Assembly: GCF_000224005.2 (NCBI RefSeq)
Contig: NZ_CP007031.1
Location: 2,819,001-2,883,000, forward strand
Reading direction: 5' to 3'
Source of the DNA: Marichromatium purpuratum 984
GTDB taxonomy: Bacteria > Pseudomonadota > Gammaproteobacteria > Chromatiales > Chromatiaceae
DNA length: 64,000 nt
The notes under the pieces are model-generated. The model was given only the letters and a program-made list of their open reading frames with translations, did no database searches and had not been told where the DNA came from. Of the stretch, positions 32,332 through 44,509 are shown one piece after another (position 1 is the stretch's first letter; each line of letters opens with the position of its first letter). The position numbers and the translations under genes are program-made.

Positions 32332-32691
32332 CTCGCACCAGGCTCCGGGCAGGGACTCGGGGTCCCGCCGTCAAAGAGTCGTGTTCACCGGCTCCGGTGA
32401 TATGGTATTAGGGGGATGTGGGAAGCATCTTCCGTGAGACATGTCCGACCGGGGGCTGGCGAGGACCTCGGAGCGGGTCCCGAGACGCACAGCGCCCACG
32501 GCTTCCATGTATCACGGACCTCGGAGCGGCCTCGGCCGCGGCTGTCTGGCACCCCGCGACCCAGAACGTCACCGACCCGACGACACGCCGTGGCTGACGC
32601 GGCGGCGTGCTCGAGGCGTCGCCATTGCGGAGCCACTCAGGAACCGGCTTCGACTCAGGACCATTCTATCAAAGGCGGATCAAGACACAGC
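32332..32691 (+). promoter_or_regulatory. Leader and promoter region of sucAB, with operator-like palindrome
   Basis: This 360-nt gap separates divergent genes. A perfect palindrome CACCGG-CT-CCGGTG lies at 32386-32399, directly followed by an AT-rich stretch (tatggtatta) that could hold a -10 box for rightward transcription. If so, the sucA leader would be about 280 nt. A reading frame runs through part of the leader in frame with sucA but lacks family similarity. Operator identity unknown. Confidence 0.35.
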
Positions 32692-35546
<2,855 letters not shown>

Positions 35547-35550
<4 letters not shown>

Positions 35551-36803
35551 GTGAAGTCCGCGTACCCGCCCTCCCCGAGTCCGTCGCCGACGCCACTGTG
35601 CTGACCTGGCACAAGCAGCCCGGCGAGCGCGTCTCACGGGCAGAGACCCTGGTCGACCTGGAGACCGACAAGGTGGTGCTCGAGGTCCCGGCGCCGGCGG
35701 ACGGCGTCCTGGGCGAGATCAAGGCCAAGGAGGGTGAGCTGGTCACCTTCGACACCGTCCTCGCAGTGATCGCCGAAGGCGCCGCACCGAGCGCGCCGGC
35801 AGCCCCCAAGACGGCGCCGGCCAAGTCGGCCCCAGCGGCGCCGACTCGCCAGACGCCTCCGGCCGCCGCGCCGGAGCCGGCGCCCGCGCACGAGCCGATC
35901 ATCACCCCGGCGGCGCGCCGACTGGTCAAGGAGATGGCGCTCGACCCCAGCCAGATCCACGGCAGCGGCAAGGACGGCCGGGTGCAGAAGGCCGATGTCA
36001 TCGCCTTCCTCGACGAGCGCGAGCGCCAGGCCCCGGAGGCCACCGACGAGCACCTGCTCGAGCAGCAGGCGCCGGCCTCGCCGAGCCTCACCGGCGAGGC
36101 CGGACGTCCCGAGCAACGCGTGCCAATGACCCGACTGCGCGCGCGCATCGCCGAGCGGCTGCTCGAGGCGCAGCGCAACGCCGCCATGCTGACCACCTTC
36201 AACGAGGTCAACCTGTCGGCGCTGATGACCCTGCGCAAGCGCTACAAGGACCGCTTCGAGGAGCAGCACGGAGTGCGGCTCGGGCTGATGTCGTTCTTCG
36301 TCAAGGCCACGGTCGAAGCGCTCAAGCGCTACCCGGTGCTCAACGCCACCGTCGACGGCGAGGACATCCTCTACCACGGCTATTACGACATCGGTATCGC
36401 GGTCAGCTCGCCGCGCGGTCTGGTGGTGCCGATCCTGCGCAACTGCGACCAGCTCACCATGGCCGACATCGAGGGCGGCATCGCCGAGTTCGCCACCAAG
36501 GCCGAGAGCGGCTCGTTGAGCTACGAGGAGCTGACCGGCGGCACCTTCTCGATCACCAACGGTGGGGTGTTCGGCTCGATGCTCTCGACGCCGATCCTCA
36601 ATCCGCCGCAGAGCGGCATCCTCGGCATGCACAAGATCCAGGAGCGCCCGGTGGTGGAGAACGGCGAGATCGTCATCGCGCCGATGATGTATCTGGCCCT
36701 CACCTACGACCACCGCATCATCGACGGCCGCGAGGCGGTGCAGTTCCTGGTCGCGATCAAGGAGCTGCTCGAGGACCCGGCCTTGCTGTTGCTCGGGGTC
36801 TGA
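35547..36803 (+). CDS. sucB: 2-oxoglutarate dehydrogenase E2, dihydrolipoyl succinyltransferase
   Basis: The core of the 2-oxoglutarate dehydrogenase complex. Residues about 1-75 are the lipoyl domain with the lipoylated Lys in 'ETDKVVLEV' (near 43). An Ala/Pro linker (about 77-115) follows, then an E3-binding domain (about 118-155, '[15 protein letters not shown]'), and the catalytic domain with the active-site '[12 protein letters not shown]' near residue 390. 418 residues. Coupled to sucA. The E3 gene (lpd) does not follow, so E3 must be supplied from elsewhere. Confidence 0.97.
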
Positions 36804-36810
36804 CCCCAAA

Positions 36811-36832
36811 GCGCGCCCAGCACCGGGCGCGC
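36811..36832 (+). terminator. Hairpin after sucB
   Basis: A perfect 8-bp stem (GCGCGCCC / GGGCGCGC) with a 6-nt loop starts 7 nt after the sucB stop and lies between converging genes. No T-run. Confidence 0.55.
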
Positions 36833-36871
36833 AATCACGTCACTGCACGCCCCCCGCCCCGAGGGGGCGCG

Positions 36872-37507
36872 CTACTCCTCCAGCTCCCGTCCCCAGCGCT
36901 CGAGCAGATCGTGCTCGACACCGAGATGATCGAGCACCCGCGCCACCATGAAGTCGACCAGCGCCTCGACGCGCTGCGGACGGTGATAGAAACCGGGGCT
37001 GGCGGGCATGATCACCACCCCGTTGCGCGACAGGCTGAGCATGTTCTCCAGGTGGATGCTGGTATAGGGCGTCTCGCGCACCACCAGGATCAGCTTGCGC
37101 CGCTCCTTCATCGCGACATCGGCGGCGCGGTCGATCAGACAGTTGGAGATGCCGGCGGCGAGATTGGCGAGGGTCCCCGTGGTGCAAGGACAGACCACCA
37201 TCGCATCGGGCGGGTTGGAACCGCTGGCCACCGGCGCCGTCCACTGCTGACGACCGAACACCCGCAGCTGACCGACCTCGGCATCGAAGCGATCGCTGAA
37301 GAAGCGCTCGGCCTCGGCCGGTCGCGAGGGCACCTCCAGCCCCAGCTCCATCTGCAGCACCACCTGTGCCGCCTGCGAGACCATCACATAGACGCGCATC
37401 CCGGCGCCGACCAGGGTCTCGATCAGACGCAGCCCGTACTGCGCCCCCGAGGCACCGGTCAGCGCCACCGCGACGGTCTGCGGCCATTGGCTCGGAACAT
37501 GGGTCAT
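36872..37507 (-). CDS. ubiX: Flavin prenyltransferase
   Basis: UbiX adds a dimethylallyl group to FMN to make the prenyl-FMN cofactor required by UbiD. The 211-residue product has 'VALTGASGAQYGLRL' (phosphate/FMN site), 'VVCPCTTGTLANLAAGISNCLIDRAADV' in outline, and 'VVRETPYTSIHLENML', all typical of the family. It follows mpl by 50 nt on the same strand, a common pairing. The partner ubiD is in this window at 22217. Confidence 0.95.
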   Translation of the reverse strand: MTHVPSQWPQTVAVALTGASGAQYGLRLIETLVGAGMRVYVMVSQAAQVVLQMELGLEVPSRPAEAERFFSDRFDAEVGQLRVFGRQQWTAPVASGSNPPDAMVVCPCTTGTLANLAAGISNCLIDRAADVAMKERRKLILVVRETPYTSIHLENMLSLSRNGVVIMPASPGFYHRPQRVEALVDFMVARVLDHLGVEHDLLERWGRELEE

Positions 37508-37557
37508 CGATGCATCTTCCCGTGATTGACTGAGTGGTTGCCGTGCGCTGGAAGTGG

Positions 37558-38922
37558 TCACGACGCGCGGGCACGCCCGAGGGCATCGAGCAGACGCTGG
37601 TGGATCCCACCGAAACCGCCGTTGCTCATCACCAGCACCTGATCGCCGGGGCGCGCCTCGGCACCCACTCGCGCGACGATCGCCGCGACCGAATCGAGTA
37701 CCGCGCCGCGCTCGCCGAGCCCGGCGAAGACCGCGCCGGCGTCCCAGCCGAGATCGGCCGGGGCGTGCACATAGACGCGATCGGCGGCGGCCAGCGAGTC
37801 GACCAGGGCGGCGTTGTGCACCCCCAGGCGCATGGTGTTGGAGCGCGGTTCGAGCACCGCGAGGATGCGCGCCGCGCCGACCTGCTGGCGCAACCCGTCG
37901 AGGGTGGTGGCGATCGCCGTCGGGTGATGGGCGAAGTCGTCGAACACCCGCACCCCGCCGACCTCGCCGCGCAGCTCCATGCGCCGCTTCACCCCGCCGA
38001 AGCGGCTCAGCGCCGCCAGCGCCTGCGCCGGGACCACCCCGGCGTGACGCGCCGCAGCGATCACCGCCAGGGCGTTGTCGACGTTGTGCCGACCGGTCAG
38101 CGCCCAGTCGACCTCGCCGACCGGCTGCCCGTGATGGAACACGCCGAAGCGCGAACCGTCGGCCGCGAGCAGCTCGGCGCGCCACTCGCCGTCGCCGCCG
38201 AAGCGCGCGGTCGGTGTCCAGCAGCCCATCCCCAGCACCGTCTCGAGCGCGGCGTCGCCGTCCGGGCGGAGGATCAGGCCGGTGCCGGGTACGGTGCGCA
38301 CCAGATGGTGGAACTGACGCTGGATCTGCCCGAGATCGTCGAAGATGTCGGCATGATCGAACTCGAGATTGTTGAGGATCAGGGTACGCGGTCCGTAGTG
38401 GACGAACTTCGAGCGCTTGTCGAAGAAGGCAGTGTCGTACTCATCGGCCTCGACGACGAAGAAGGGCGACTCACCGAGTTGCGCCGAGACGTCGAAGTCG
38501 CGCGGCACCCCACCGATGAGGAACCCCGGAGCGAGCCCCGCCTCCTCCAACACCCAGGCGAGCATGCTCGCGGTGGTGGTCTTGCCGTGGGTGCCGGCCA
38601 CCGCCAGCACCCAGCGTTCGCGCAGCAGGTGCTCGCGCAGCCACTCGGGGCCGGAGCAGTAAGGCAAGCCACGATCGAGCATCGCCTCCACCGCGGGGAT
38701 GCCGCGCCGCATCGCGTTGCCGACCACCACCACGTCGGGGGCGGGATCGAGGTGCGCGGCGTCATAGCCCTCCATCAGCTCGATCCCGGCCGCCTCGAGC
38801 TGGGTGCTCATCGGCGGATAGACATTGGCATCGGAGCCGGTCACCCGGTGACCGAGGGCGCGCGCGAGCTGCGCCACCCCGCCCATGAAGGTGCCGCAGA
38901 TACCGAGGATGTGCAGATGCAT
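37558..38922 (-). CDS. mpl: Murein tripeptide ligase (UDP-MurNAc:tripeptide ligase)
   Basis: Mpl recycles cell-wall tripeptide by joining it to UDP-N-acetylmuramate. The 454-residue product has the Mur ligase layout: N-terminal UDP-binding domain ('LHILGICGTFMGGVAQLA'), central ATPase with 'VAGTHGKTTTASML' near residue 108, then 'EADEYDTAFFDKRSKF', and a C-terminal domain with 'DDFAHHPTAI'. The N-terminal 'CGTFMGG' distinguishes Mpl from MurC. Upstream of ubiX; together with the membrane gene at 38995 it forms a minus-strand run. Confidence 0.96.
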   Translation of the reverse strand: MHLHILGICGTFMGGVAQLARALGHRVTGSDANVYPPMSTQLEAAGIELMEGYDAAHLDPAPDVVVVGNAMRRGIPAVEAMLDRGLPYCSGPEWLREHLLRERWVLAVAGTHGKTTTASMLAWVLEEAGLAPGFLIGGVPRDFDVSAQLGESPFFVVEADEYDTAFFDKRSKFVHYGPRTLILNNLEFDHADIFDDLGQIQRQFHHLVRTVPGTGLILRPDGDAALETVLGMGCWTPTARFGGDGEWRAELLAADGSRFGVFHHGQPVGEVDWALTGRHNVDNALAVIAAARHAGVVPAQALAALSRFGGVKRRMELRGEVGGVRVFDDFAHHPTAIATTLDGLRQQVGAARILAVLEPRSNTMRLGVHNAALVDSLAAADRVYVHAPADLGWDAGAVFAGLGERGAVLDSVAAIVARVGAEARPGDQVLVMSNGGFGGIHQRLLDALGRARAS

Positions 38923-38994
38923 GCGAGACGATTCTCCCGAACGACGAGGACGCGGGCCGCGCCGGCCCGCACGAGGATTCAGCGGTAACGGCGC

Positions 38995-39519
38995 TCAGCC
39001 GCCGCCGAACAGCGCGCCGATCAGCGCCACCGCGAACAGCTCGAAGGCCAGCGCGACGGCCACCCCCTGACCGAGGCCGATGACGAAGGCGTGGCGCAGG
39101 ATGTGCCCGGTCACCACCAGGCTCCACACCACCAGGGCGAGGAACAGCAGGGCGCCGAGCGCGGCCAGCTCGGTCTCGCGACCATCGGTCGGCTGCAACC
39201 CCAGTGGCACCAGCGCGAGCAACCCGAGCAACGCGCCGGTACCGAGCAGCGCAGTCGCCGTCTGCAGGAAACGTCGGGGATGGCGCATCGTGCTCAACGC
39301 GACATAGAGCACGGCCAGGGTCAGCGCGATCTCGGCCAGCGCCTGCAGCAGACTCGGCCACCAGGCGATCCCCGCCGAGACTCCCACCAGCACTCCGGCC
39401 AACAGATCGGCCAGCAACACGACAACGAACAAGGCTTCCGAGGCCGGGAGCTGCTGCGGCGTGCGACGCAGCCAGCACAGCTCGGCGAAGAACATGATTA
39501 GGGCCTGCACGACGATCAC
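38995..39519 (-). CDS. Polytopic membrane protein of unknown function
   Basis: A 174-residue protein with about five hydrophobic segments (about 1-14, 25-50, 57-77, 88-108 and 115-165). The start 'MIVVQALIMFFAELCWLRR' is membrane-embedded. No family motif is recognised. The stop is 73 nt before the mpl start on the same strand, so it may be co-transcribed with mpl and ubiX. The 18-nt gap before the next strand change leaves little room for a promoter, which may lie in the repeat region to the right. Confidence 0.6.
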   Translation of the reverse strand: MIVVQALIMFFAELCWLRRTPQQLPASEALFVVVLLADLLAGVLVGVSAGIAWWPSLLQALAEIALTLAVLYVALSTMRHPRRFLQTATALLGTGALLGLLALVPLGLQPTDGRETELAALGALLFLALVVWSLVVTGHILRHAFVIGLGQGVAVALAFELFAVALIGALFGGG

Positions 39520-39586
39520 CTGCAGCGGGACATGGCGCCAATGATAACCGCCGGGACCACGCCCATCGCAAGTTCAGGCCACAGGA

Positions 39587-39806
39587 ATCAAACCGCAAAG
39601 ACGCCAAGGTCGCGAAGGAGAGAAGAGCCTTCAGCCGCCAATAGCTGCCTGCCCTCGAGCACCGGCGCCGGAAACACACGCTCACCGCTAGCCGACAACT
39701 GATGGAAATTGGCACGATCTTCGAGGTCGCCCACCCACTGGCGACAGGAAGCTGATCGCTGGCTGCTCGATCCCCTTTGCGCCCTTCGTGTCTTCGCGGT
39801 TCAATC
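39587..39806. repeat. Pair of dispersed repeat modules in inverted orientation
   Basis: The gap between the membrane gene and lnt contains two copies of a short module. Copy A (39587-39632, reversed) and copy B (39774-39806, forward) share the pattern 'GCG..CTTCGTGTCTT.GCGGTT.AAT'. A third copy lies at 55316-55360 and a looser reversed copy at 58422-58455. Between A and B are fragments such as CTTCAGCCGCC and AGCTGATCGCTGG, related to the 7-bp repeats downstream. It is non-coding. Confidence 0.6.
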
Positions 39807-39814
39807 CTGGCGGC

Positions 39815-41317
39815 TCAACGCCGCGCCAGCGCGATGCCGAGGACGAGCATCAGCGCGGCGAGGACGACGACCGAGGCGTTGCCGAGGCGCGCGAAGGGGG
39901 TGGCGCCGACGCGCGGCTGGATCTCGGCGCTGGCGCCACCGCGCACGAAGGCCGGGACGCGCTCGATCACCCGGCCCCGATGGTCGATGATCGCCGAGAT
40001 CCCGGTATTGGTCGCGCGCAGCAGGTCGCGCCCGCTCTCGAGGGCGCGGGCGCGGGCGATCTGCAGATGTTGATGAGGCGCGAGCGAGTCGCCGAACCAG
40101 GCGTCGTTGCTGACGTTGATCAGATAGCGCGCCTCGGGCAGCGCCTCGATCAGCTCGGCGCCGAAGGCATCTTCGTAGCAGATCGAGGCACCGACCGGAT
40201 GGGCACCGACCTGGAGCAGCGGGCGCGCCGCCTCGCCGCGACTGAAGTCCGACATCGGCACCTCGAACCAGGCGATCAGCGGCCCCAGCCAGGCCTTGAA
40301 CGGCAGGAACTCGCCAAAGGGCACCAGATTTCGCTTGAAGTAGCGATCCTCGACGCTACCGATGGCGAGCAACGCGTTGTAGTAACGACCACCGCCGGGT
40401 TCGCGCACCGGGACGCCGAGCACGATCTCGGTGCCGGTCTCTCTCGCGCGCGCGGCCAGCGGGTCGATCAGGGGCGCGCGCAACACATCGAGAAAATCGG
40501 GCAGCGCGGTCTCCGGCCACACCACCACGTCGGCGTCGAGATGATCGCGGGTGAGTTCGAGATAGGCGCGCACCGTCGCCGGTCCCGTCTCCGGGTTCCA
40601 CTTGATCGCCTGCGGGATGTTGGCCTGGACCACGCTCGCGCGCAGCGGCGCGCCCTCGGGCTGGGTCCAGTCGAGCTGCGCCAGCGTCCAGCCACCGCCC
40701 CAGAGCGCGACCAACGCCGTCAGCGCCAGCGCCCGCCCCCGGCCCCGCGCACGCCGCACCGACCACCACAGCAGTCCGGCCGAGAGCGCCACCACCAGCG
40801 AGGCGCCATGGACGCCGACGAGCGGCAGCCAACCGGCCAGTGGTCCGTCGATCTGCCCGTAGCCGAGCGCGAGCCAGGGGAAGCCGGTGAACAGCCAACC
40901 GCGCAGCCATTCGAGCAGCACATAGAGCGCCGGGAAGCAGAGCAGCGCGCCCACCCGGCCCGGCCCGGCGGCCAGTCGTCGCAATGCCCAGCCGAGTACG
41001 CCGTAGTAGAGCGCCATCGCGGCGACGAAGACCAGGGTCAGCAGATGCGCCACCGGCGTCGGCATGTTGCCGAACTCGTTGAGGCTGATGCGGATCCAGA
41101 ACACCCCGAACCCCATCAGTCCGACGCCGAACAGCCAGCCGCGCCAGAAACCGGCGCGCGGCGTCGCCCCCTCCAGCGCCAGCAGCAGCAGCGCCAGGGC
41201 GAGCACCGCGAGCGGAAAGCCCCCGAAGGGCGCGAAGCTCGGCACCGCCAGGGCACCGGCGAGGAAGGCGATCAGGGCTGACCTGCGCGAGGGCGGGAGA
41301 ACTGACGACAGAGACAT
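39815..41317 (-). CDS. lnt: Apolipoprotein N-acyltransferase
   Basis: Lnt adds the third acyl chain to lipoproteins in the inner membrane before outer-membrane sorting. The 500-residue protein has about six to seven N-terminal membrane helices (to about 200) and a periplasmic nitrilase domain. The catalytic Glu-Lys-Cys triad is visible in 'VVWPETALP', 'YFKRNLVPFGE' and 'SICYEDAFG'. A C-terminal helix closes the protein. In many relatives corC/ybeX precedes lnt; here the CNNM/CorC-like gene is 20 kb away. Confidence 0.96.
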   Translation of the reverse strand: MSLSSVLPPSRRSALIAFLAGALAVPSFAPFGGFPLAVLALALLLLALEGATPRAGFWRGWLFGVGLMGFGVFWIRISLNEFGNMPTPVAHLLTLVFVAAMALYYGVLGWALRRLAAGPGRVGALLCFPALYVLLEWLRGWLFTGFPWLALGYGQIDGPLAGWLPLVGVHGASLVVALSAGLLWWSVRRARGRGRALALTALVALWGGGWTLAQLDWTQPEGAPLRASVVQANIPQAIKWNPETGPATVRAYLELTRDHLDADVVVWPETALPDFLDVLRAPLIDPLAARARETGTEIVLGVPVREPGGGRYYNALLAIGSVEDRYFKRNLVPFGEFLPFKAWLGPLIAWFEVPMSDFSRGEAARPLLQVGAHPVGASICYEDAFGAELIEALPEARYLINVSNDAWFGDSLAPHQHLQIARARALESGRDLLRATNTGISAIIDHRGRVIERVPAFVRGGASAEIQPRVGATPFARLGNASVVVLAALMLVLGIALARR

Positions 41318-41384
41318 GGCGGTCGATCCGATGACAGCGGCAGACCGGGCGGGTTCTATCAGCCCCCTCCGACCCGGTCAACCG

Positions 41385-42437
41385 TCAGTCACGCCCACCA
41401 CCGTTGCGACAGCGCGCAATATCGACCTGCATGGGACCGAACGCAGCGGGCACGCAGCGGCTCTCGACCTGATCGAAACCGGCGGCGAACAGCGCCTCGA
41501 CCAGAACGCCGCGATCGAACGACAGGTCCTGTCCGCGCAACGCCGGCAGCAGCCGCCCGACGACGTGCGCCTCGGGCGCGGTGCGCGCGCCTTCCAGCCC
41601 CTCGTGATAACTGACGAAGACCCCGCCGGGTGCCAGCGATCGCCGCACCCGACGCAGCAACGTGACCACATCGGGCGCGGCATAGTAGAGGGTCATGGCG
41701 CTCCACACGAGATCATGGCCCTCACCCAGCGCGTCGTGGTTGTAGTCGCCACCACGGGTCTCGACCCGCGCCGCCGCCGCACCCGCCTCGGCCAGCGCGG
41801 CGCTGATATGAGGGATGTTCCCGGGCAGATCGAACAGGGTCACCCGCAACCGCTCGGCACGCTCGGCCAGCGCCAGCCCCAACACCTCGGAGCCGGCCCC
41901 CAGGTCGAGCACCCGGCGCAGACGCGGCCACTCCGGCAACGCGGTGATCACCGCCAGCATCTCCTCGGCCCCGAGGGCACGATGGAAGGCACGCAGTCCG
42001 GCCACGCCACGCGCCCAATAGTCCGGGTCGGTCAGATCGGGCATCGCCGTGTCCGCCGGCGCGGCACCGGCGCGCAACAGCGCCGCCAGCCGATCGAGCC
42101 CTTGGTGGCGCAGTCGCGCCATGCCGAGCAGCATGGCGCGCATGCAGCGCGGCGAGGCATCGTGCAGATAGGGCGCGCTCGCCGTCGTCAGCGCATAGCG
42201 CCCGCCCGCCTTGTCGAGCAGTCCCATGGCGCACAGCGCATCGAGCACCAACGTGACGCGGGTCGGGTCGAGCCCCAGCTCGGTGGCCAGCGCGGCGCCA
42301 TCGCGCGGGCTCTCGAGCCGCGCGAACAGCCCCAGCTCGAACCCGCAGGCGACCAGCTGCCAACGGATCGGTCCCTGCAGCAGATCGCAGAGCATGGCGG
42401 CGACGGCGGATGACGACATCGATCGTGAATCCTTCAT
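41385..42437 (-). CDS. SAM-dependent O-methyltransferase-like protein
   Basis: A 350-residue class I methyltransferase of the acetylserotonin/plant O-methyltransferase type. It has an N-terminal winged-helix dimerisation domain (about 1-110, 'ATELGLDPTRVTLVLDALCAMGLL' in outline) and a SAM-binding domain with 'VLDLGAGSEVLGLAL' near residue 175 and 'DLPGNIP'. The usual catalytic His/Glu pair is not obvious. It follows the TonB-receptor gene with an overlap option (GTG at 42446 overlapping its stop; I chose the ATG at 42437). It is the last gene of an AraC / MFS / TonB receptor / methyltransferase cluster, which suggests modification of a small metal-binding molecule. The substrate is unknown. 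Confidence 0.78.
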   Translation of the reverse strand: MKDSRSMSSSAVAAMLCDLLQGPIRWQLVACGFELGLFARLESPRDGAALATELGLDPTRVTLVLDALCAMGLLDKAGGRYALTTASAPYLHDASPRCMRAMLLGMARLRHQGLDRLAALLRAGAAPADTAMPDLTDPDYWARGVAGLRAFHRALGAEEMLAVITALPEWPRLRRVLDLGAGSEVLGLALAERAERLRVTLFDLPGNIPHISAALAEAGAAAARVETRGGDYNHDALGEGHDLVWSAMTLYYAAPDVVTLLRRVRRSLAPGGVFVSYHEGLEGARTAPEAHVVGRLLPALRGQDLSFDRGVLVEALFAAGFDQVESRCVPAAFGPMQVDIARCRNGGGRD

Positions 42438-42442
42438 GTCGC

Positions 42443-44509
42443 TCACCAAGCCATGCCGACGCGCAACCCGATGGTGCGCGGCTCGCCGTCCTCGACCAGC
42501 ACGCCGCGCGGCACCGCGAGCGCACGCTCGTAGACCGCCTCGTCGAACAGGTTACGGCCCCAGAGCGCGATCGAGAGGTCCTTCCAGCGATAGCCGATCT
42601 CGGCATCGACCCGCAGCGCCGCGTCCTGGCGAACCTGGTTACGGACATCGAAATAATAGGGGCCGGAGCCGCGTGTCCGCAGCTCGGCGAACACCCCGTC
42701 GCCACCGCTGTCGTGGCGCACCCCCAAGGCATAGGTGTAGGCGGCGGCCAGCGGCAGGCGGTTGCCCGACAGATCGCTCGCGCCGAGCCGGTAGCGGGTC
42801 GTCTCGGCACGCTGCAGACCGAGGTTGGCGAACAGCGTCCAGGCCGGCGCCGGTCGGACCCGCAGCCCCAGCTCCAGGCCGTAGCTGCGCGCCTCGGCGG
42901 CGTTGTCGATGCGCGTGGCGCCGCCCGGGAGCAACTCGAGCAGCTGCTTGTCGGTGGTGCGGGTGTAGAAGAGCGCGAGGTCGAGCGCGGCGCGACCATC
43001 GAGCAGGCTCGACTTGGCACCGACCTCGGCCGCCCAGCTGTACTCGGGGTCGTAGGTCAGCGAGTCACGGTCACTGGCCATCGAATAGTTGTAGCCACCG
43101 GGCAGATAGCCACGCGCCAGTGAGCCGAACAGGGTCAGCGACTGGCTCGGCGTGTAGGTAAGACTCAGGCGCGGCAGCAATACGCCGTGGTCGAGCCGGG
43201 CGTCGTAGGCACGTGTCGTCGCCGCCTCCCGATAGACCTGACGCCCGTCCTGGGCACTGTGTTCGAGCCGCGCGCCGAACCCCAGACGCCACGCCGGGGA
43301 CAGCCGATAGTCGAGTTGGCCGAACCCGGCCACCCCCTGCTGGTTGATCCGGGTATGACGCACCACCCAGGGCTTGCCGGCGCCGAAGGTCAGATCGCTC
43401 CACTGACGATAGGCATGGAGTCCGACCAGCCAACGCCAGGGATCGCTCGCGTCGGCCGCGCCACCACTCAGGCGCAACTCCTGCGACAGCGCCTGATCGC
43501 GCTGACGCAGTCGGGTACCCGGTGTCTCCAGGGAGCTGACATCACGATCCATCTGGAAATCGCGGCCATAATCGGTCCAACCGGTGATCGCGCTGAGGGT
43601 GCTGGTGGCGAGGTCGTGATCGATGCGTAGCGCATGTACCGCGCTGCTGGTGTCCTGCCAGGCCGGCAGGTCGTAGTCGGTGACGAAGCGCTCGGTGGCG
43701 GCCGGGCCGGTGAGATAGCGCAGCCGCCGCTTGCCCTGGTCGTCACGCTCGATCACGCTCTTGAGGCTGAGACTGGTCGTCGCGGCCAGATCCAGGGCCA
43801 ATCCACCGGAGAAGGTCCAGCGCTGGCGCGCACCACCGTCATCATCCCCATCGAACTGGTTGTAGTGGAGACCCTCGCCACCGGCATGACGAGCGGCCAA
43901 CCCGACGGCCGCGCGCGACGACAGCGCGCCCGACACCCGCCCGGTGGTCTCGCCGAGCGTGCGCCACCCCTCGGCGCCCTCACGCATGCCGAGACTCAGG
44001 CTCGCCTCGGCGCTCGGCGCCCACTCGGGATTGCGGGTCTCGATACGCACCGCGCCAGCCTCGGTGTTACGTCCGTAGAGCGTTCCCTGCGGCCCCTTGA
44101 CAACCTCGATGCGCTCCAGCGCGAACAGCGCCGGCGCCTGTGTCGCGCCCAGCGGCAAGGCCACGTCATTGACGAAGTAGCCCACCGGATCCTGCAACCC
44201 GGTGTTGATGGCGGTGGCACCGCGGATCACCAGCCGGGTCTCGACCGAGGACTGCTGCACCTGGGTGTTGGGCGAGAGCGTGGCAAGGTCGGAGAAGTCC
44301 CGCCACAACGGCCCCTGCCGATCGCGCCCATCGAACACCTCGACCGTCTGCGGCACCAGCCGCGCCGACTCGCGCCACTGCCTGGCCTCGACCTGCAGCG
44401 GCTCCAGCACCACCACCGGCTCGTCGTCCGCCACGGCGAACGTCGCCACCGCCGGCCACAACCCGCCCAGCAGGCAGGCGCCGAACACATCAGTGCGGCG
44501 CGCGATCAT
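42443..44509 (-). CDS. TonB-dependent outer-membrane receptor
   Basis: A 688-residue outer-membrane receptor that imports a large ligand, usually an iron complex, using energy from TonB-ExbBD. It has a signal peptide (about 1-27), a likely TonB box near 'EPVVVLEPLQVEA', a plug domain (about 50-160, with 'ALFALERIEVVKGPQGTLYGRNTEAGAVRIETR' in outline) and a 22-strand barrel ending in an aromatic residue ('RVGMAW'). The start overlaps the MFS stop by 4 nt. The barrel resembles iron-complex receptors of the FecA/FepA-like group in general form only; ligand not predictable. It belongs to the AraC-controlled cluster. Confidence 0.9.
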   Translation of the reverse strand: MIARRTDVFGACLLGGLWPAVATFAVADDEPVVVLEPLQVEARQWRESARLVPQTVEVFDGRDRQGPLWRDFSDLATLSPNTQVQQSSVETRLVIRGATAINTGLQDPVGYFVNDVALPLGATQAPALFALERIEVVKGPQGTLYGRNTEAGAVRIETRNPEWAPSAEASLSLGMREGAEGWRTLGETTGRVSGALSSRAAVGLAARHAGGEGLHYNQFDGDDDGGARQRWTFSGGLALDLAATTSLSLKSVIERDDQGKRRLRYLTGPAATERFVTDYDLPAWQDTSSAVHALRIDHDLATSTLSAITGWTDYGRDFQMDRDVSSLETPGTRLRQRDQALSQELRLSGGAADASDPWRWLVGLHAYRQWSDLTFGAGKPWVVRHTRINQQGVAGFGQLDYRLSPAWRLGFGARLEHSAQDGRQVYREAATTRAYDARLDHGVLLPRLSLTYTPSQSLTLFGSLARGYLPGGYNYSMASDRDSLTYDPEYSWAAEVGAKSSLLDGRAALDLALFYTRTTDKQLLELLPGGATRIDNAAEARSYGLELGLRVRPAPAWTLFANLGLQRAETTRYRLGASDLSGNRLPLAAAYTYALGVRHDSGGDGVFAELRTRGSGPYYFDVRNQVRQDAALRVDAEIGYRWKDLSIALWGRNLFDEAVYERALAVPRGVLVEDGEPRTIGLRVGMAW